NCBI GenBank assembly: GCA_036852015.1
Contig: JAANDG010000478.1
Location: 1-64,000 of the forward strand
Direction of reading: 5' to 3'
Origin: Pelodera strongyloides
Taxonomy: Eukaryota > Nematoda > Chromadorea > Rhabditida > Rhabditidae
Length of the DNA stretch: 64,000 nucleotides
Shown here: positions 1 to 11,430 of the stretch, one piece after another
Numbering within the stretch: the first letter of the stretch is position 1
How the letters are laid out: each line of letters begins with the position of its first letter
The notes under the pieces: model-generated
What the model saw: the letters and a program-made list of their open reading frames with translations, nothing else
What the model was told of the DNA's origin: nothing
Database searches by the model: none
Program-made: the position numbers and the translations under genes

Positions 1-1637
1 AATGCATTTCCGACATCCAATCACGACTCTTCAACTTCTTAATAAGCATTTGTTAAGATGCGTCGAACAAAATTTCAAGGAAGTCTTCTGATAATAAACT
101 AATTGAATCCACAATAACAACTTGCGACACTACTCATACTTCCTTGTAAGGTGAGAGCTCAGCTGATTTCCCTATGTTTTATCACCTACCACTCACGGAG
201 TTCCTGTTCCTGGGCCTGGACCCTGGAGCATCCGACACATGCGAAGACACAAAAATCATATGAGTCCAGTAGAGCTTGCACGAAGTTTTGATGAAGTCGG
301 TGCTCTAAAGCAGGTAATAAAGCTCTAAAGCAGTTAATATAGTGCTGCCCTACGCGTGCCGCACGAGGGCAAAAGTTTTCCATTGATAGTTACTGACAGC
401 GCATGCGCTACACACACGCGCCCCTCCGGCGCTCATAAATTGGTTGTATGGGCAAACATAGTTGAAAATAGAAAAGAAGAAAAGAAGGCGAAAAGGAAAC
501 CCCTTCTGCAACCAGGTACACGTAGAAAGAAACGGAATTCGAATACCTTATTCACATTGGATGAGATGGTATGGTGCAGACACATGTTTGCTTGCAATTC
601 CCCACACATCGACGTCGTTTCCAATCGCCTGGCACTGGCCCAACATGTCGTCGAAGCAGAAGACTAAAATTAAATATTACAAGTTCAGATTTCGAGATAG
701 TATACTGTGGCTGTGGCCAAGGACAAACATCATGATAAACAAGACAAAACCCAAGATTTACGTACCCTAATGATTCTACTAGTCAGTTCCACGCTCAAGG
801 AACTAGTTCTCCAATCTGCGGTAATCGGTAACTTGCCATTGTAGGAAATGAAGTTTTCCAAAGAATCGGAGAATTGCTCAAAAAAGCAGCCACTCCACTG
901 ATCAAGAGCTCGGCATACTCACTAGCAGATACAGAGTGGCCAACCCAGCCGACACCTACAAAACAATACACATCAAATTGAATCAAATTAGTACTTAACG
1001 ACATCCGAGATAATGGCACTAAAGACAAAGACACCAACAAAAACAAAGCCAAGCACATTCATGGTACTTTAACTTTTCAACACTCTTCAACAGGTTTTTC
1101 TTTATGCATGTTAAGGGTTCTAAATTCCCCATTCCGCTAGTTAGACAAAATCACTCGCTAGGCTCCAAAGGGTTCTAATCCTCAATCCACTCAGGATCCC
1201 CAGCACACCACTTACAAGCACAAGAAAACTTTTGTAGCACCGGCGCTTGTACCACGTATCACGGATCCGCTATTGTTCGTCTGCCAACTTGTTGACGGCA
1301 CGGGCACCACCACGTACATTGCACCACCGTAACCGACCAGAGAAGAGACATCCTAAATAAAATAACGTCAAAAGGTGAATTTGGTAACTGCCCATAGTAA
1401 AGGGTCAAAAGGGTGAAACTTTTCCTATTACTAACCGAAGAACAACATCAACAATCAACCAACTGTTGGACCAACAACAACAGAACTCATGAACAATTTC
1501 AGATTTAGAAACATTATCTTTTGGATAATCGCTTTTTTCGCTCAACAGACCTTAAAAAATTGCTACACATTACAAACACCCACTACAGTAGAGTAAACCC
1601 ACCACGGAATCAAAGTCAGTCTCCACATGGATCATCA
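1..1637. other. Region without a confident gene
   Basis: AT-rich intron-like or intergenic sequence. No exon here could be chained with confidence. The only open frame with protein-like character is the weak candidate at 795-1058 on the minus strand, listed separately. Confidence 0.5.
795..1058 (-). CDS. Possible small secreted or membrane protein, weak candidate
   Basis: This is an 87-codon open frame on the minus strand. The N-terminus is strongly hydrophobic (MCLALFLLVSLSLV), as in a signal peptide or membrane anchor, and a second hydrophobic patch lies near LLISGVAAFL. No domain is recognised. TTTGTAG inside the frame could be a splice acceptor, so the frame may be two exons rather than one. 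There is no conservation or codon evidence and it may be a chance ORF. Confidence 0.2.
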   Translation of the reverse strand: MCLALFLLVSLSLVPLSRMSLSTNLIQFDVYCFVGVGWVGHSVSASEYAELLISGVAAFLSNSPILWKTSFPTMASYRLPQIGELVP

Positions 1638-1739
1638 TCAGCGTAGCACCGTCACACGCTTGAGCTTCCCATCATCAGCATTCAACAATATATCCTCGCT
1701 GTCCATCTTCTGATCAAGGAGATTGACCACCAGCTCCAC
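1638..1739 (-). CDS. Candidate terminal coding exon, unknown protein
   Basis: The exon begins directly after a GATTCAG acceptor (read on the minus strand) and stays open for 33 codons to TGA at 1638-1640. It starts in phase 0. The peptide is mixed and acidic with a basic end (starts VELVVNLLDQKMDSED, ends KLKRVTVLR), typical of folded coding sequence rather than repeat. Upstream exons should lie at higher coordinates but I could not find them. No family is recognised. Confidence 0.4.
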   Translation of the reverse strand: MELVVNLLDQKMDSEDILLNADDGKLKRVTVLR

Positions 1740-2561
1740 CTGAATCAATCTTTTCATGAAACACTAATATCCTTTATACCTTCACATAGAGTAAAACTAT
1801 TCATTCTAACCCTAACCCTTTTTTTAACCTTTAAACAAGGGTCTTTCGCAAACAATGTTGATAGCTAAGTCCAAACAGTTCAGACACATGGCAAAACTAC
1901 GTGACAAAAAACTGTCAGTTATCTGCCCCATATGCTAGTTAGAAAACTTAAACAAAAGACTTAACTTTGCCCTTTTGGGACCATCTAAGTTTCTCCAACA
2001 CTCCTATTGTCATCACAGGGGCACACCACCCGACTTCAACCTGTAATACATTTATTTCATGAAGAATATAAAGAAAACAATGTGCTTCGCAACAATAAAA
2101 CCTAACAATTAGTTACACTATTGTTTGGTTCTTGGACAGTGTATCCTGCACAAAATGAGATATGTCAACCCAGAAGGTAAATTCTCAGTTCTCACAATAC
2201 CCAAAATGGTAAAGCGCTGCAAGCCAACTACTTAGTCTCGACTCGATTCTCAAAATGAGTTTAAGATTTATCTTTTTCCTTTCGGGACCATTCAGGCGGA
2301 TCGCGGATCCGACAGTCCGGGCTCACCAAGGGTCGTCCGCACAGCTATCGAACTCGAATGAACGTACTAAAATACAAATTGTGCACACAAATGTAGTCAA
2401 GTAAAGCAAGTAATCCCAACTGCAAAAAGGAAACGCATGGAACATACCATGGGCCAATCCAGCTTACTTCGGACCAAACATCACAAGACATATAAAGTAA
2501 TAATTCCAACAATAAAAAAAACGCTAAAATCTACAGTAAACGTACCATGGGCCATTCCAGC
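1740..2561. other. Non-coding stretch with a duplicated motif
   Basis: No supported exon. Two similar stretches centred on ACCATGGGCC occur at 2446-2466 and 2544-2564, each followed by TCCAGCTTA. The inverted-repeat element at 2562-2954 sits at the end of the second copy. A short CTAACCCTAACCC run lies at 1806-1818. Confidence 0.5.
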
Positions 2562-2954
2562 TTAAAGCGAATTAGCGGTCGGTCTCAACAAAAAAATAAA
2601 AAAAGAGGAGGAGTAAACAACCGTGCGTTGACCACCATTTTCAAACCGTGTGTTTTTGGAATTTTACTAGCCAAAATCAAAATATTTTGTCAACATTTCA
2701 TCATTTGGATGCTGCGGTGTGCGTTATAATTTGAAAAGGCCATCCCTCGGTTTTTCCAGGGCCGTGCTAGTATTAAAACCGGCAAATCGCCTGAAGCGAA
2801 TTTTCCCATACAAAATCGCAAAATATGGTTGTTTGAGAACATTTTTGTGCAAGATGCACTTATTTGTTTGTGTTTTTATGTTTATTTTCGTTTATAACTT
2901 TTTTCAAACTATTTTTGGTGAAAAAAACCCAAACCGGGTGGTATTTCGCTTTAA
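2562..2954. mobile_element. TTAA-flanked inverted-repeat element, long copy
   Basis: The sequence starts TTAAAGCGAA and ends TTTCGCTTTAA, so inverted ends are flanked by TTAA on both sides. The same ends occur at 12120-12262, 50659-50828 and 52035-52217. This copy is longer (393 bp) and carries no transposase. TTAA target choice is known from piggyBac-type elements, so it may be a non-autonomous relative; that assignment is inferred from the ends only. Confidence 0.55.
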
Positions 2955-3734
2955 GCTTCGAACCAAATATCGCACTCCTGGCTCGCGAACTCCTCCTTCA
3001 CCTCGTTGCCTGCATCTGTTCTTATAACCTGACAACAAACAAATTAATTTGTAATGAACACAGCAAAACCGCTAAAGAAACAGCAGACGAAAAGACCCTG
3101 AAATATTTGATTAGAACCTGAAAATTGATTAGTTCCTAATAATAAAGAATAAAAATAACAATAGAAAATAATAATAGAAAATAACAGCAATGACTCGGTT
3201 TTAAAAGCTGAAATTGATTATTAAATGAGCGCATCCCATCACGGAGAACGACCTGAAACAAAGATTAGTCTCCCAAAAGGGGTTTCCCTTTCGGGACGGT
3301 TAAGTGAGCTAAGACCCTGCCCCCAAACCGGTAGTGCTAACCCAACCCCTTGGGGAACCCGCACCACGACGGTGGCGCAAACTAGGGGATACCAGCTCTA
3401 TCGGATCTGCATACGGTTCAACATGGGGGAATCTCGGCAGAAACTTGGTTTCCTCCACGGACTTGAATTGGATCATTATTGGGCCCAGTTAATCAACAAT
3501 ACCTATTGGTGGGTAATCAATATACGAGAAACACAACTTTGAAAATAGTACGAAGACTCAGTAAGTTCACAAAACCCTAAACCTACAATAGCGAAATGGC
3601 AATAGACATAACCTACATAGAAATTGCACGGAAATTAACATACAAAATCCTACAAAAAGGTGGAAAAGTCTGGGAACTCATCTGAATATCACCTATTGAA
3701 ATCGGGCTCAATTCCAAAGGTGCCCATTGCGCTC
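2955..3734. other. Region without a supported gene
   Basis: AT-rich sequence around one GC-rich patch at about 3225-3540, which is open on the plus strand for 105 codons but shows no recognisable domain or splice signals. I do not call it a gene. Confidence 0.4.
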
Positions 3735-4260
3735 TCTCTCTCTCATTTTTTTATATTCATCGCCCACCCACTAACCCTATTTCTATCTCTCATCTCTCTC
3801 AGATTTTTTTATGTTCATCGCCCACCCACTAACCCTATTTCTATCTCTCACCTCTCACAGATTTTTTATGTTCATCGCATCGCCCACCCACTAACCCTAT
3901 TTCTATCTCTCATCTCGCTCAGATTTTTTGTTTTTTTTTTCGCCCTTTCTCTTCCTCTTTCTATCTCTCATCTCTCTCAATTTTTTTAATGTTCATCGCC
4001 CCCCCCCACTACCCTATTTCTATCTCTCATCTCTCTCAGTTTTTTTTTATGTTCACCACCCATAATTTCTATCTCTCATCTCTCTCAGATTTGTTATGTT
4101 CATAACCCACCACCCACTAACCCTAATGTTTCTTCTCTATCTCTCTCATGTTTTTTTTTATGTCATCGCCCACCCCCCACCCTATTCTACTCTCACTCTC
4201 AGAGTATTTTTAAATTATCGCCCCACCCACCCACCCTAATTTAAAAAAATAATTATCTCT
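3735..4260. repeat. CT-rich minisatellite, unit about 55-65 bp
   Basis: A degenerate tandem array. Each unit contains a run like TATCTCTCATCTCTCTCAG, a T-run, ATGTTCATCGCCCACC and CACTAACCCTA. About eight to nine units are visible and they decay towards the right end. Open frames through it are by-products of the repeat. Confidence 0.85.
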
Positions 4261-6297
4261 CTAACACACTAACCCCGACCACCTCGAGTTGATCAAGAAA
4301 CCAACAAATGATTTCAGATGAGTTAAAGGCCAAGTATATTAGAGATACTAGACCACTAGTATCCCTACTATACTTACCCCCGCAAAGATCTAGAAGTGAA
4401 AAAGGTTTCTAATACTACATAGATACGTACAATCACTAAGGGGGTCGACTAAAACGAGCGTTCAACTAATATGGAACTTACGAGAGGTGCAACTAGTAGA
4501 TGAATGCAAGTAAATATCTAGGAGCTAGTATAAAGAAGTACCCGGGACTAGTAGGCTCTAGGATTAAGTACGAGTAAATAATGTGCAGGGCGAGGTGAGT
4601 AATATTAATATATACATGCCGGCATGCAGAGAGTTAGTGAGTTAGTAAGGTTGTGCCAACAAGTGTAAAGACTACAGTGCGGTTAGAAAAAACCCTCGGA
4701 AAATGCAAATATTTAACGAATGAATTTGTTCGTATTTCATCATACAAAACTTCATTCATTCTATAATCATTGCAGCAGCCAGCTGCGTTGTATTCTAACA
4801 AATATTTCTGTAACTTCTTATCTCCGAAGTTAGCTTTATCTTTCTTCAAATCTAATATCTCAACAATTTATGGGCAAGACAATCATTGTCGCCGGCCTTT
4901 CCTTCATCTACTTTCAGAATTCAAAACATATAATAAACCTCTTCAGCATGAGGCATTTCAGCTTTCAGCTGAACTCTTCCAAGTACTTCTAATTCTAGCA
5001 TACACTTCAAAGACTTAAACTAATAAAGGCAACTTAAATGTTTAGCCGTCGGCTAACGTCAAGCGTTCACACATCGACTAAACAAAAGGAAACTATTACA
5101 GCGCCATGCGCCAACATGTAAAGTTTCCTTTAATATTTGCATTTTCCATAGAGGGTACTTAAAGTCTAAACACTACACTAATATGAAACAGACGTGGCGC
5201 TTCACAGCGCAATACATCAACCAAAAAGCACAGAGACAGCACATCAGCAGCACAACGCATCGGATCAGACGTCCGAGTCACCAGTCGCAGAGCAGACCAG
5301 ATCTAAACATTACGTATTAATCTGAGATATCTCTGGTATATGTACATTCTGCCTAGTAGTCTAGTAGCAGGCGAGTCGCTTGGTTAACGCACGGCTCCCG
5401 CTACATGATTATCTGTAGTGCATGCGTAATCGCAATAAACAAAACAAAACATTTAATGTTAAAAACCAACCTAACCAACAGTGCCGAAGTTTACATAAGG
5501 ACATCTATCCAGGGCGGCACATCATACCTGAACAAGACAAAATGTAAATACAATGAACGTGTGCTTTGAGGGATGGAAAAACAGTAGATGCCATCATAAG
5601 TCTGGCACTAAGCACAATTCATCCAAATACAAGGATTGATATCCATGTCATCTGTCACCCAAGCGACCCCATGTAGCACGGTATAAAACAATACGCAAAC
5701 GCATCGTCCATCTCCGGAAACTATTACCACTTCATGTAATTTCGTGAAAATTTTTGTTACTAGTACCGACCAATCTCCCGATAGGCTTTAGAACTTTAGA
5801 CCATCTCGGGAACAATTTAAAATACGAATAATCGCGTGTTTCTGCAAAACTTTACGCATTAATGTCTTGCTGGTACCAATTCGTTAAAGCATTGAAAAGT
5901 GAAAAACCAACCAGGTATCAGCTGCATCGCATCATAGGAAACGGCAGACGACGTCCATATTTACGCCATCCACCTGCACGACGGCACAACTTTGACCGTC
6001 ACCACGGGAACTGAAATACAGCAATATGTATTCCGAAAAAAAAACTGTTCGAGGGCTAAAAACACAAAATAAGAGAGAATTCAATTCCAATTCATCATAT
6101 CAACAAGACTAAGGACCTACATCTCAATGAAATCCCCACTTGGCGGTCCTCCGGGCACAACCTTGTAGTTGGAGAAAGTTGGCGCGCGGAACACCTAGTC
6201 CTAACCCACAGCCAGTCCTACCAACAACAAACTGCAGCTGGCACGTGATGCAACGAGGGAACCTTAAACAAGAACGTTTAGTTTAAAATGAAAAATA
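4261..6297. other. Region without a supported gene
   Basis: Intergenic or intronic sequence without exon chains that I can support. A 25-bp sequence around AAACAAACAGACTAATATCA is directly repeated just beyond this region at about 6298 and 6331, in front of the gene at 6407. Confidence 0.45.
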
Positions 6298-6406
6298 AGA
6301 AACAAACAGACTAATATCAATAACTAGAAATAAGAAACAAACAGACTAATATCAATCATTCGACCCCTCTAACCCAACAGAGAGCGGTCGCATCACCACC
6401 GCCGAA

Positions 6407-7147
6407 ATGATCTACCCTGATAACTCCCAAATCCCTACACCTACCTCTCGCCCAGACTTCCCAATACGCCACAATATTCAATTTACTCTCACTGAATTAT
6501 TCACCGAGCTAAAGTCCTTTATTCGCGAAGAACTATCTGAAGGATTTCGTCGGAGTGAGCTAAAGGACCACTTTGTGCTGCTCAACGCGGAGGAAACGGA
6601 TCGGGTGAGTAATGATTTAAATATTACAACCAATGTTTTGGCTCTGTGCTCTTACTCACCCGATTCTTTCCATGTAATTGGTCGCACGGGGAAACCCGGC
6701 AACCATCCCCGCCCTATACTATGTCGAATGAAAGCTGGTGTTCGTTTGCCTCTATTTAAGGAACTCGCCGAGCGGCTCAAGAAGACCCCTGAACTCTCAC
6801 ACATCAACGTTCGGAGAGCTGAAACACCGAAGCAGAGACATGAGGGATATCTTCGTCGAAAAGCTGCTCGAGAAGAACCTTTGACCCCGTGTGCGCCAGA
6901 GATTAAAGAACCAACTTCACCTATCGAAAACACACGTGAGGAACTGCAATTAGTAATGCCCTCCCCTCAATTGTCTGTGATTGAACCAATTGCACACCCT
7001 GTGCAATTGCCAACAGCTGAACCACCTGTGTCAACTATCCCGTTATTAGATCAGCAATCACTTGACCAGTTTAGTGAGTTATTTGGCAAGGCCTTTGAAT
7101 CAGCAATGGAGAAAGCTTTTATCGAAAAGTACGGATGTAAGGATTGA
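6407..7147 (+). CDS. Single-exon protein resembling LINE ORF1 nucleic-acid-binding proteins
   Basis: The frame has 246 codons and no intron. Residues about 90-155 carry the pattern IGRTGKPGNHPRPILCRMK, then a helix-like stretch, then INVRRAETPKQRHEGYLRRK. This resembles the RNA-binding region of L1/RTE-like ORF1 proteins (a PRPI strand followed later by an R-rich TPxQR segment). The C-terminal third is Pro/Glu-rich and ends in a helical EKAFIEKYGCKD. No reverse transcriptase follows, so this is either a domesticated or orphaned ORF1 or a host gene with a similar fold. The start follows CGCCGAA and is the first ATG of the frame. A poly(A) signal lies 173 bp after the stop. Confidence 0.6.
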   Translation: MIYPDNSQIPTPTSRPDFPIRHNIQFTLTELFTELKSFIREELSEGFRRSELKDHFVLLNAEETDRVSNDLNITTNVLALCSYSPDSFHVIGRTGKPGNHPRPILCRMKAGVRLPLFKELAERLKKTPELSHINVRRAETPKQRHEGYLRRKAAREEPLTPCAPEIKEPTSPIENTREELQLVMPSPQLSVIEPIAHPVQLPTAEPPVSTIPLLDQQSLDQFSELFGKAFESAMEKAFIEKYGCKD

Positions 7148-7319
7148 TTATGATAGAGGTACTATATTTTAACTAGTTACGTTTCTTGATATTTTGCGTT
7201 TTGAATTTTTGAGTTACATTCTTGTGTAGTTGGGCCCTTGTCAGTACGAGCTGTTGTGAAGCATGTTCGTCTTAGGGTATCCATTTGATTATGTGTGTCT
7301 TTTTTTGATATATGTGATC

Positions 7320-7325
7320 AATAAA
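7320..7325 (+). promoter_or_regulatory. Polyadenylation signal AATAAA
   Basis: AATAAA lies downstream of the single-exon gene ending at 7147 and is followed by a TATATATAG stretch. It is the first canonical signal after the stop codon. Confidence 0.5.
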
Positions 7326-7716
7326 CTATATATATAGAAGAAACATGGAATACTTTTAGTTTTGAGCGAGTCAAGTCAAACAACATTTTAGTCAAGGCAC
7401 CAAATCTTCCAGCCCAAGAGCAAAAAAAAACTAAAAAAAAAACTGACTAATTGCATCTGTGGGCGGGCCGCGTCCAATGGAACGATCACTTGTTCATGGA
7501 ACATCCTGTTCCCGGACTACCGAGCCTCCAGTCTTCCTTCGGCTAACTGCCAAAGTCAGGCTTTGGTAACGGACGAAAACACTTCCTGAAAAGATAACAA
7601 TAAGGAATCCATAGCCATTAGTTCCTATCCAAACCACGAAAAATGAAATACAAGACATATATATAAAAAGAAAAAGGGAGAGTAATAATCCACAAACAAA
7701 CTAGGAAATGACTTAC

Positions 7717-7854
7717 ATCACAATACGGAGCTCAATCGGCGGACGTTCCAGCACGCTTGTCGCCAACAAGGTGCCAGAAGACCTAGGCCATAGCCGCAGG
7801 CCGGCCACAACCGCCGAAGCGGGCAGCCGACACACGACGCAGATGGAAAGATAC
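7717..7854 (-). CDS. Candidate internal coding exon, phase 2-2
   Basis: The 138-nt exon is bounded by a GTTTAG acceptor and a GTAAGT donor (minus strand). One frame is open throughout, reading about 45 residues with the pattern CRLPASAVVAGLRLWP near the start. No family is recognised. Two related non-coding-looking segments flank it at about 7456-7594 and 8030-8142, both with GGGCGGGC and TGCCAAAGTCA, suggesting local duplication. Confidence 0.35.
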
Positions 7855-8142
7855 CTAAACAAGCGATGACGTGTAAAATGAAACAATGTTATGATAAGAA
7901 ATAAAATTGCTTTCAATAGCTAGCGGACCACCCAGGCAGCATCGCATACATAGTTTTGAGTGAACGAAGACAAAGTCAAGCACAAAGGCAAGAAAGGCAA
8001 TCAATATTCTTAAAATAACTGACCATACGCATCAGCGGGCGGGCAAAGTCCTCCTTGGACTATTCGACTCTTGACCAAATGCCAAAGTCAAATTCCTTAG
8101 TACGCATGGACACGAACTTGAAACGTTCCTGAAAATCTATAG

Positions 8143-9193
8143 TCATTAATTCCCACCCCAAACAACCAAGAAAACAAAACCCAAAACACATAGATAACGA
8201 AAACGAAGAGCCAAAGGATGTGGGTCATCGCTACATATGGTCATGTTTATAGGCTTCACATAAATGAATCAAACCACAATACACATTTAATGCTAAGAAA
8301 AAATATTTATACGTATTGTCGAAACATTGTTGTCACACCGACCATTTGTTTTTCTTATGAGATCTCATCTCGGCAACCACTTGACAAGTTATACTATAAG
8401 TGCAAGAAACAAAGCGTTCTGAGCCCCAGGCTACGGATCGAAATCATCCTGGCACGCGGTGATGCAAAGTACACTCTTACAGATCGGGGTACAATACGTA
8501 AGTGTAAGGTGCAAGTACCAAAATATGTATTCAAAGTTCATAGTCACCATTCGCATATATCTCCATCCTCTGTTGTTCCCCTCACGTGTGTTCTGTAGAG
8601 CAGACAGATCCATCACCTATTCGCTCTTAGTTCCAATGACAGTCATCTGGCAGACATGACTAAAAAGGAGGACATGAATCTATGAAGTTTAAGCATAAAA
8701 TTATAAAGCTATCAAGTAGACGAAAAAAATTTTTTTTTGAATGTATTGTAATTCAAAGATGTATGCGGTACGACTGCACGACAGCAAGGTATAAAGGAAT
8801 ATCTAACCTCGCATCGACCCAACCATTCCATCTTGACAGGCGCTCTTGCGCTGAGAAGTCACCGTTGAGAAACCTTTACTTCCACTTTCCTTTCTCACGA
8901 CAGCAACAAGACCATTCTGAAATTCTGAAACCATTACTAATAGGAACACATTGCAAATATTTCAACGAAACAACATGTTTCAACATTTCGTGTCTAATTT
9001 TGGTGAAATATTGTGAATGTTTTCTTGAAACACAGTAACATCCTTTCTTGAAACATTGTATGTTTAAACAAAAAAGGTACGAGCCTCTGAAATTCAAATT
9101 ATCTGACAAGTTATGTAAGACAAAAAGTGACCCCGCATACCCCAAAATGATCATAAACAAAACTTAAATTAGCAAAAAACTTACTCAGTCACA
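8143..9193. other. Region without a supported gene
   Basis: Several short open frames occur on both strands between about 8218 and 9160, but none has a recognisable domain or a clear splice context. Confidence 0.4.
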
Positions 9194-9282
9194 TCACTTC
9201 CATATAGCGCGTAGACGATCGACGGCGGCTTCCAGTTCCACGGTTACAACACCACCGCATTCCATCATTCCATGAGCGAATA
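9194..9282 (-). CDS. Candidate terminal coding exon, unknown protein
   Basis: The exon starts after an AAATTTAG acceptor in phase 1 and runs 28 codons to TGA at 9194-9196. The peptide contains MMECGGVVTVELEAAVDRL, which looks like folded coding sequence, and ends RAIWK. Upstream exons are not identified; the decayed exon units at 10-12 kb lie on the expected side. Confidence 0.4.
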
Positions 9283-10216
9283 CTAAATTTGTAAACATTT
9301 TATATGAAAAATGAGAGAAAAGAACAAAGACGCCAACCTTCACCTAAAATAACGTATCGGCTATCTACGGCTCTCCGGGTTCATCTCACAATCTCATGAA
9401 ACCATTACAACTTATATTCAAGTTGGTGAAACATATTGTTCCAAAGGCGACAATCTCAACATGCTAGTCTCTTGACCATGTCCGGTACCAATTTAAAATG
9501 TGTAATTTGCGTGAAACATGGCGTTTAGCCTCATAGTACTCTTCGAAATTAAACCGTCGAAACGAATAATGGCATAAACAAACCTATTTTCACTATATGG
9601 TCAAAGGGACACTACTTCCTTGCCATTTTTCACATTCTGGTCACCATTCAATTCAGGTCTCCAGACAGGCTCACAGCCTGTCTCCAAAGTCGCGCCTGCA
9701 AGTTTTGAGTTTATGGACCACATGGTACAAGGTTACTCACATATATTGAACTGACTTTCACTGACAGATACTGAACTGACCACGTAAGTATACAAACAAC
9801 CAATGTCGTTATCTTATTAGCAACGCACTCACCTTCACTCGCTTCAATTGTCCATTGGATGAAATCCTACTTCATCACATTCCGAAGCGAATCCATATGG
9901 GTATGGGTGCACGACGTCCATAAATCACCATATCACCAGCCTGCCTTCAATCCTCAATCGCCAAGCCTTATAGATGAGCAAACTGAAACCGAAACGCATT
10001 AGTGGCATTAGTCAATAAAGCAACAGTAGAATGGCTTAAAAACTCCCGTCGTTTACGTGCATTCAACATTTATGCAGAACATAATTTTTAGCAATTAGAA
10101 TTAGAATTAATAATCAAACGTAATCAAATAATTATAATTGGAAAATAAGAACCGAACCGTAATCACAAGTAATTATTATACAAAGAATAGTTAGAGTAAT
10201 TAAAAGCGCAACCTAC

Positions 10217-10313
10217 CCGCAATTCAACAATCCGTGAATTCCGGTTTCTTTTCCACATAGATTGGTTCTCTTCTTCATAACGAATCCAAACCTTTCATCA
10301 GCAGTGATTTCGC
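10217..10313 (-). CDS. Duplicated coding exon, copy 1
   Basis: The exon is bounded by a weak acceptor (GGATAAG) and a GTAGGT donor, phase 1 to phase 2. One frame is open and reads EITADERFGFV near its start and IHGLLN near its end. Copy 2 at 10792-10882 keeps the same frame (EITADESFGLV ... IHGLLN) despite substitutions and a net 6-nt length change, which argues for past or present coding. A third, frameshifted copy lies at about 11318-11430. No family is recognised. Confidence 0.4.
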
Positions 10314-10486
10314 CTTATCCGGCCTGCAAAACAACAAACGTATAGTTGTACTTTGATGTTAATTAAGCTACTTATATTGTACAATCGTGCTTTCATAAGA
10401 AAATTGAGATAAAATAATTATCCCACTCGAGGTTTCACCAACGCTGGAAACCCAAGTTGCTAAGTAAAGTACTCACCATTGCTCAC

Positions 10487-10560
10487 TAATTCCAGGTCCA
10501 AGGGGCACAACTTCCTTGACCACAATTACGGGAATCTCCTCTCAATTACACACGGGTGCA
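10487..10560 (-). CDS. LGPG-motif exon, best preserved copy
   Basis: Reading leftward to a GTGAGT donor (exon end 10487), the frame reads IPVIVVKEVVPLGPGISEQ in phase 2. The copy at about 11046 keeps VIVVKEVVSLGPGISDQ, and the one at about 11925 reads ENVVREVVSLGPG. Conservation of the motif across copies suggests a real exon family, although stop codons upstream in each copy make the 5' border unclear; the upper coordinate is approximate. Confidence 0.35.
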
Positions 10561-10791
10561 CGACGCCCGTTCACCAGCTTGCCTTCGAACATCAATTTCC
10601 AAGCCTTCCCAGCCATCCATATTGTTGAGCACACTGAAAGAGAACTATGCTGAGCACACTGAAAGAGAACTAGACTATAAATGAAATGGTTAAATAGCTT
10701 ACCAACCTACATCGTTTACCTACGTTCAACAATTATGCAGAAACAGAACAGAAACAGGAACAAGGCAAAAATAATTAAAAGCGCAACGTAC

Positions 10792-10882
10792 CCGAAATTC
10801 AACAATCCGTGAATTCGGAATCCTTTACTACATGGAACCCTATTCACAACGAGTCCAAAACTCTCATCCGCAGTGATTTCGC
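10792..10882 (-). CDS. Duplicated coding exon, copy 2
   Basis: This is the homologue of 10217-10313 in the same frame, phase 1 to 2, with a GTACGT donor. The open frame reads EITADESFGLVVNRV and ends in IHGLLNF. The neighbouring LGPG-motif exons cannot be joined to it in frame by the borders I see, so either the acceptor is different or these units are pseudogenic. Confidence 0.4.
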
Positions 10883-11430
10883 CTTATCCGGCCTGTAAAA
10901 CAACAAATGATTAGTTGTACTTTGATGCCAATTAAGCTACTTATATTGTACAACCGTGATTTAGAGGAAAATTGAGATGAACTAATTAGCAAACTCGAGG
11001 TTTCACCAACGCTGGAAACCCAAGTCGCTCAGTAAAGTACTCACCATTGATCACTAATTCCAGGTCCAAGGGACACAACTTCCTTGACCACAATTACGGG
11101 AAATCTCCTCTCAAGTCCACACGGGTGCACGACGCCCGTTCACCAGCTTGCCTTCGCAAAACATCAATTTCCATCCATATAGTTGAGCAAACTGAAGAGA
11201 GCTAGACAATAAATGAAACAGTTAAATAGCCTACAAACCAACACCGTTTACATACATTCAGCAATTATGCAGAAACAGAATTTTAGCAAGGCAAAAGTAA
11301 TTAATCGTAACATACCCGCAATTCAACAATCCGTGAATTCGGAATCCTTTTCTTCATGGAATCCTTCACAAAGAATCCAATTCCCTTCACTAGCATCCAC
11401 GAGTGATTCTCGCCTTATCCGGCCTGTAAA

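Larger units (their letters stand above)
10217..11430. repeat. Three tandem copies of a 0.52-0.57-kb exon-intron unit
   Basis: The landmark AACAATCCGTGAATTC recurs at 10227, 10801 and 11325. Between these, a second landmark (CCAGGTCCAAGG, then ACGACGCCCGTTCACCAG) recurs at about 10490-10600 and 11060-11150, and a diverged relative at about 11940. The units contain splice-like borders on the minus strand, so an exon pair has been tandemly duplicated. Confidence 0.75.

Noticed and set aside
3225..3542. 105-codon plus-strand open frame
   Set aside because: No recognisable domain, no splice context and no homologous copy; GC-rich patch likely open by chance.
3660..3989. 109-codon open frame with LSLISLRFF repeats
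   Set aside because: A direct product of the CT-rich minisatellite.
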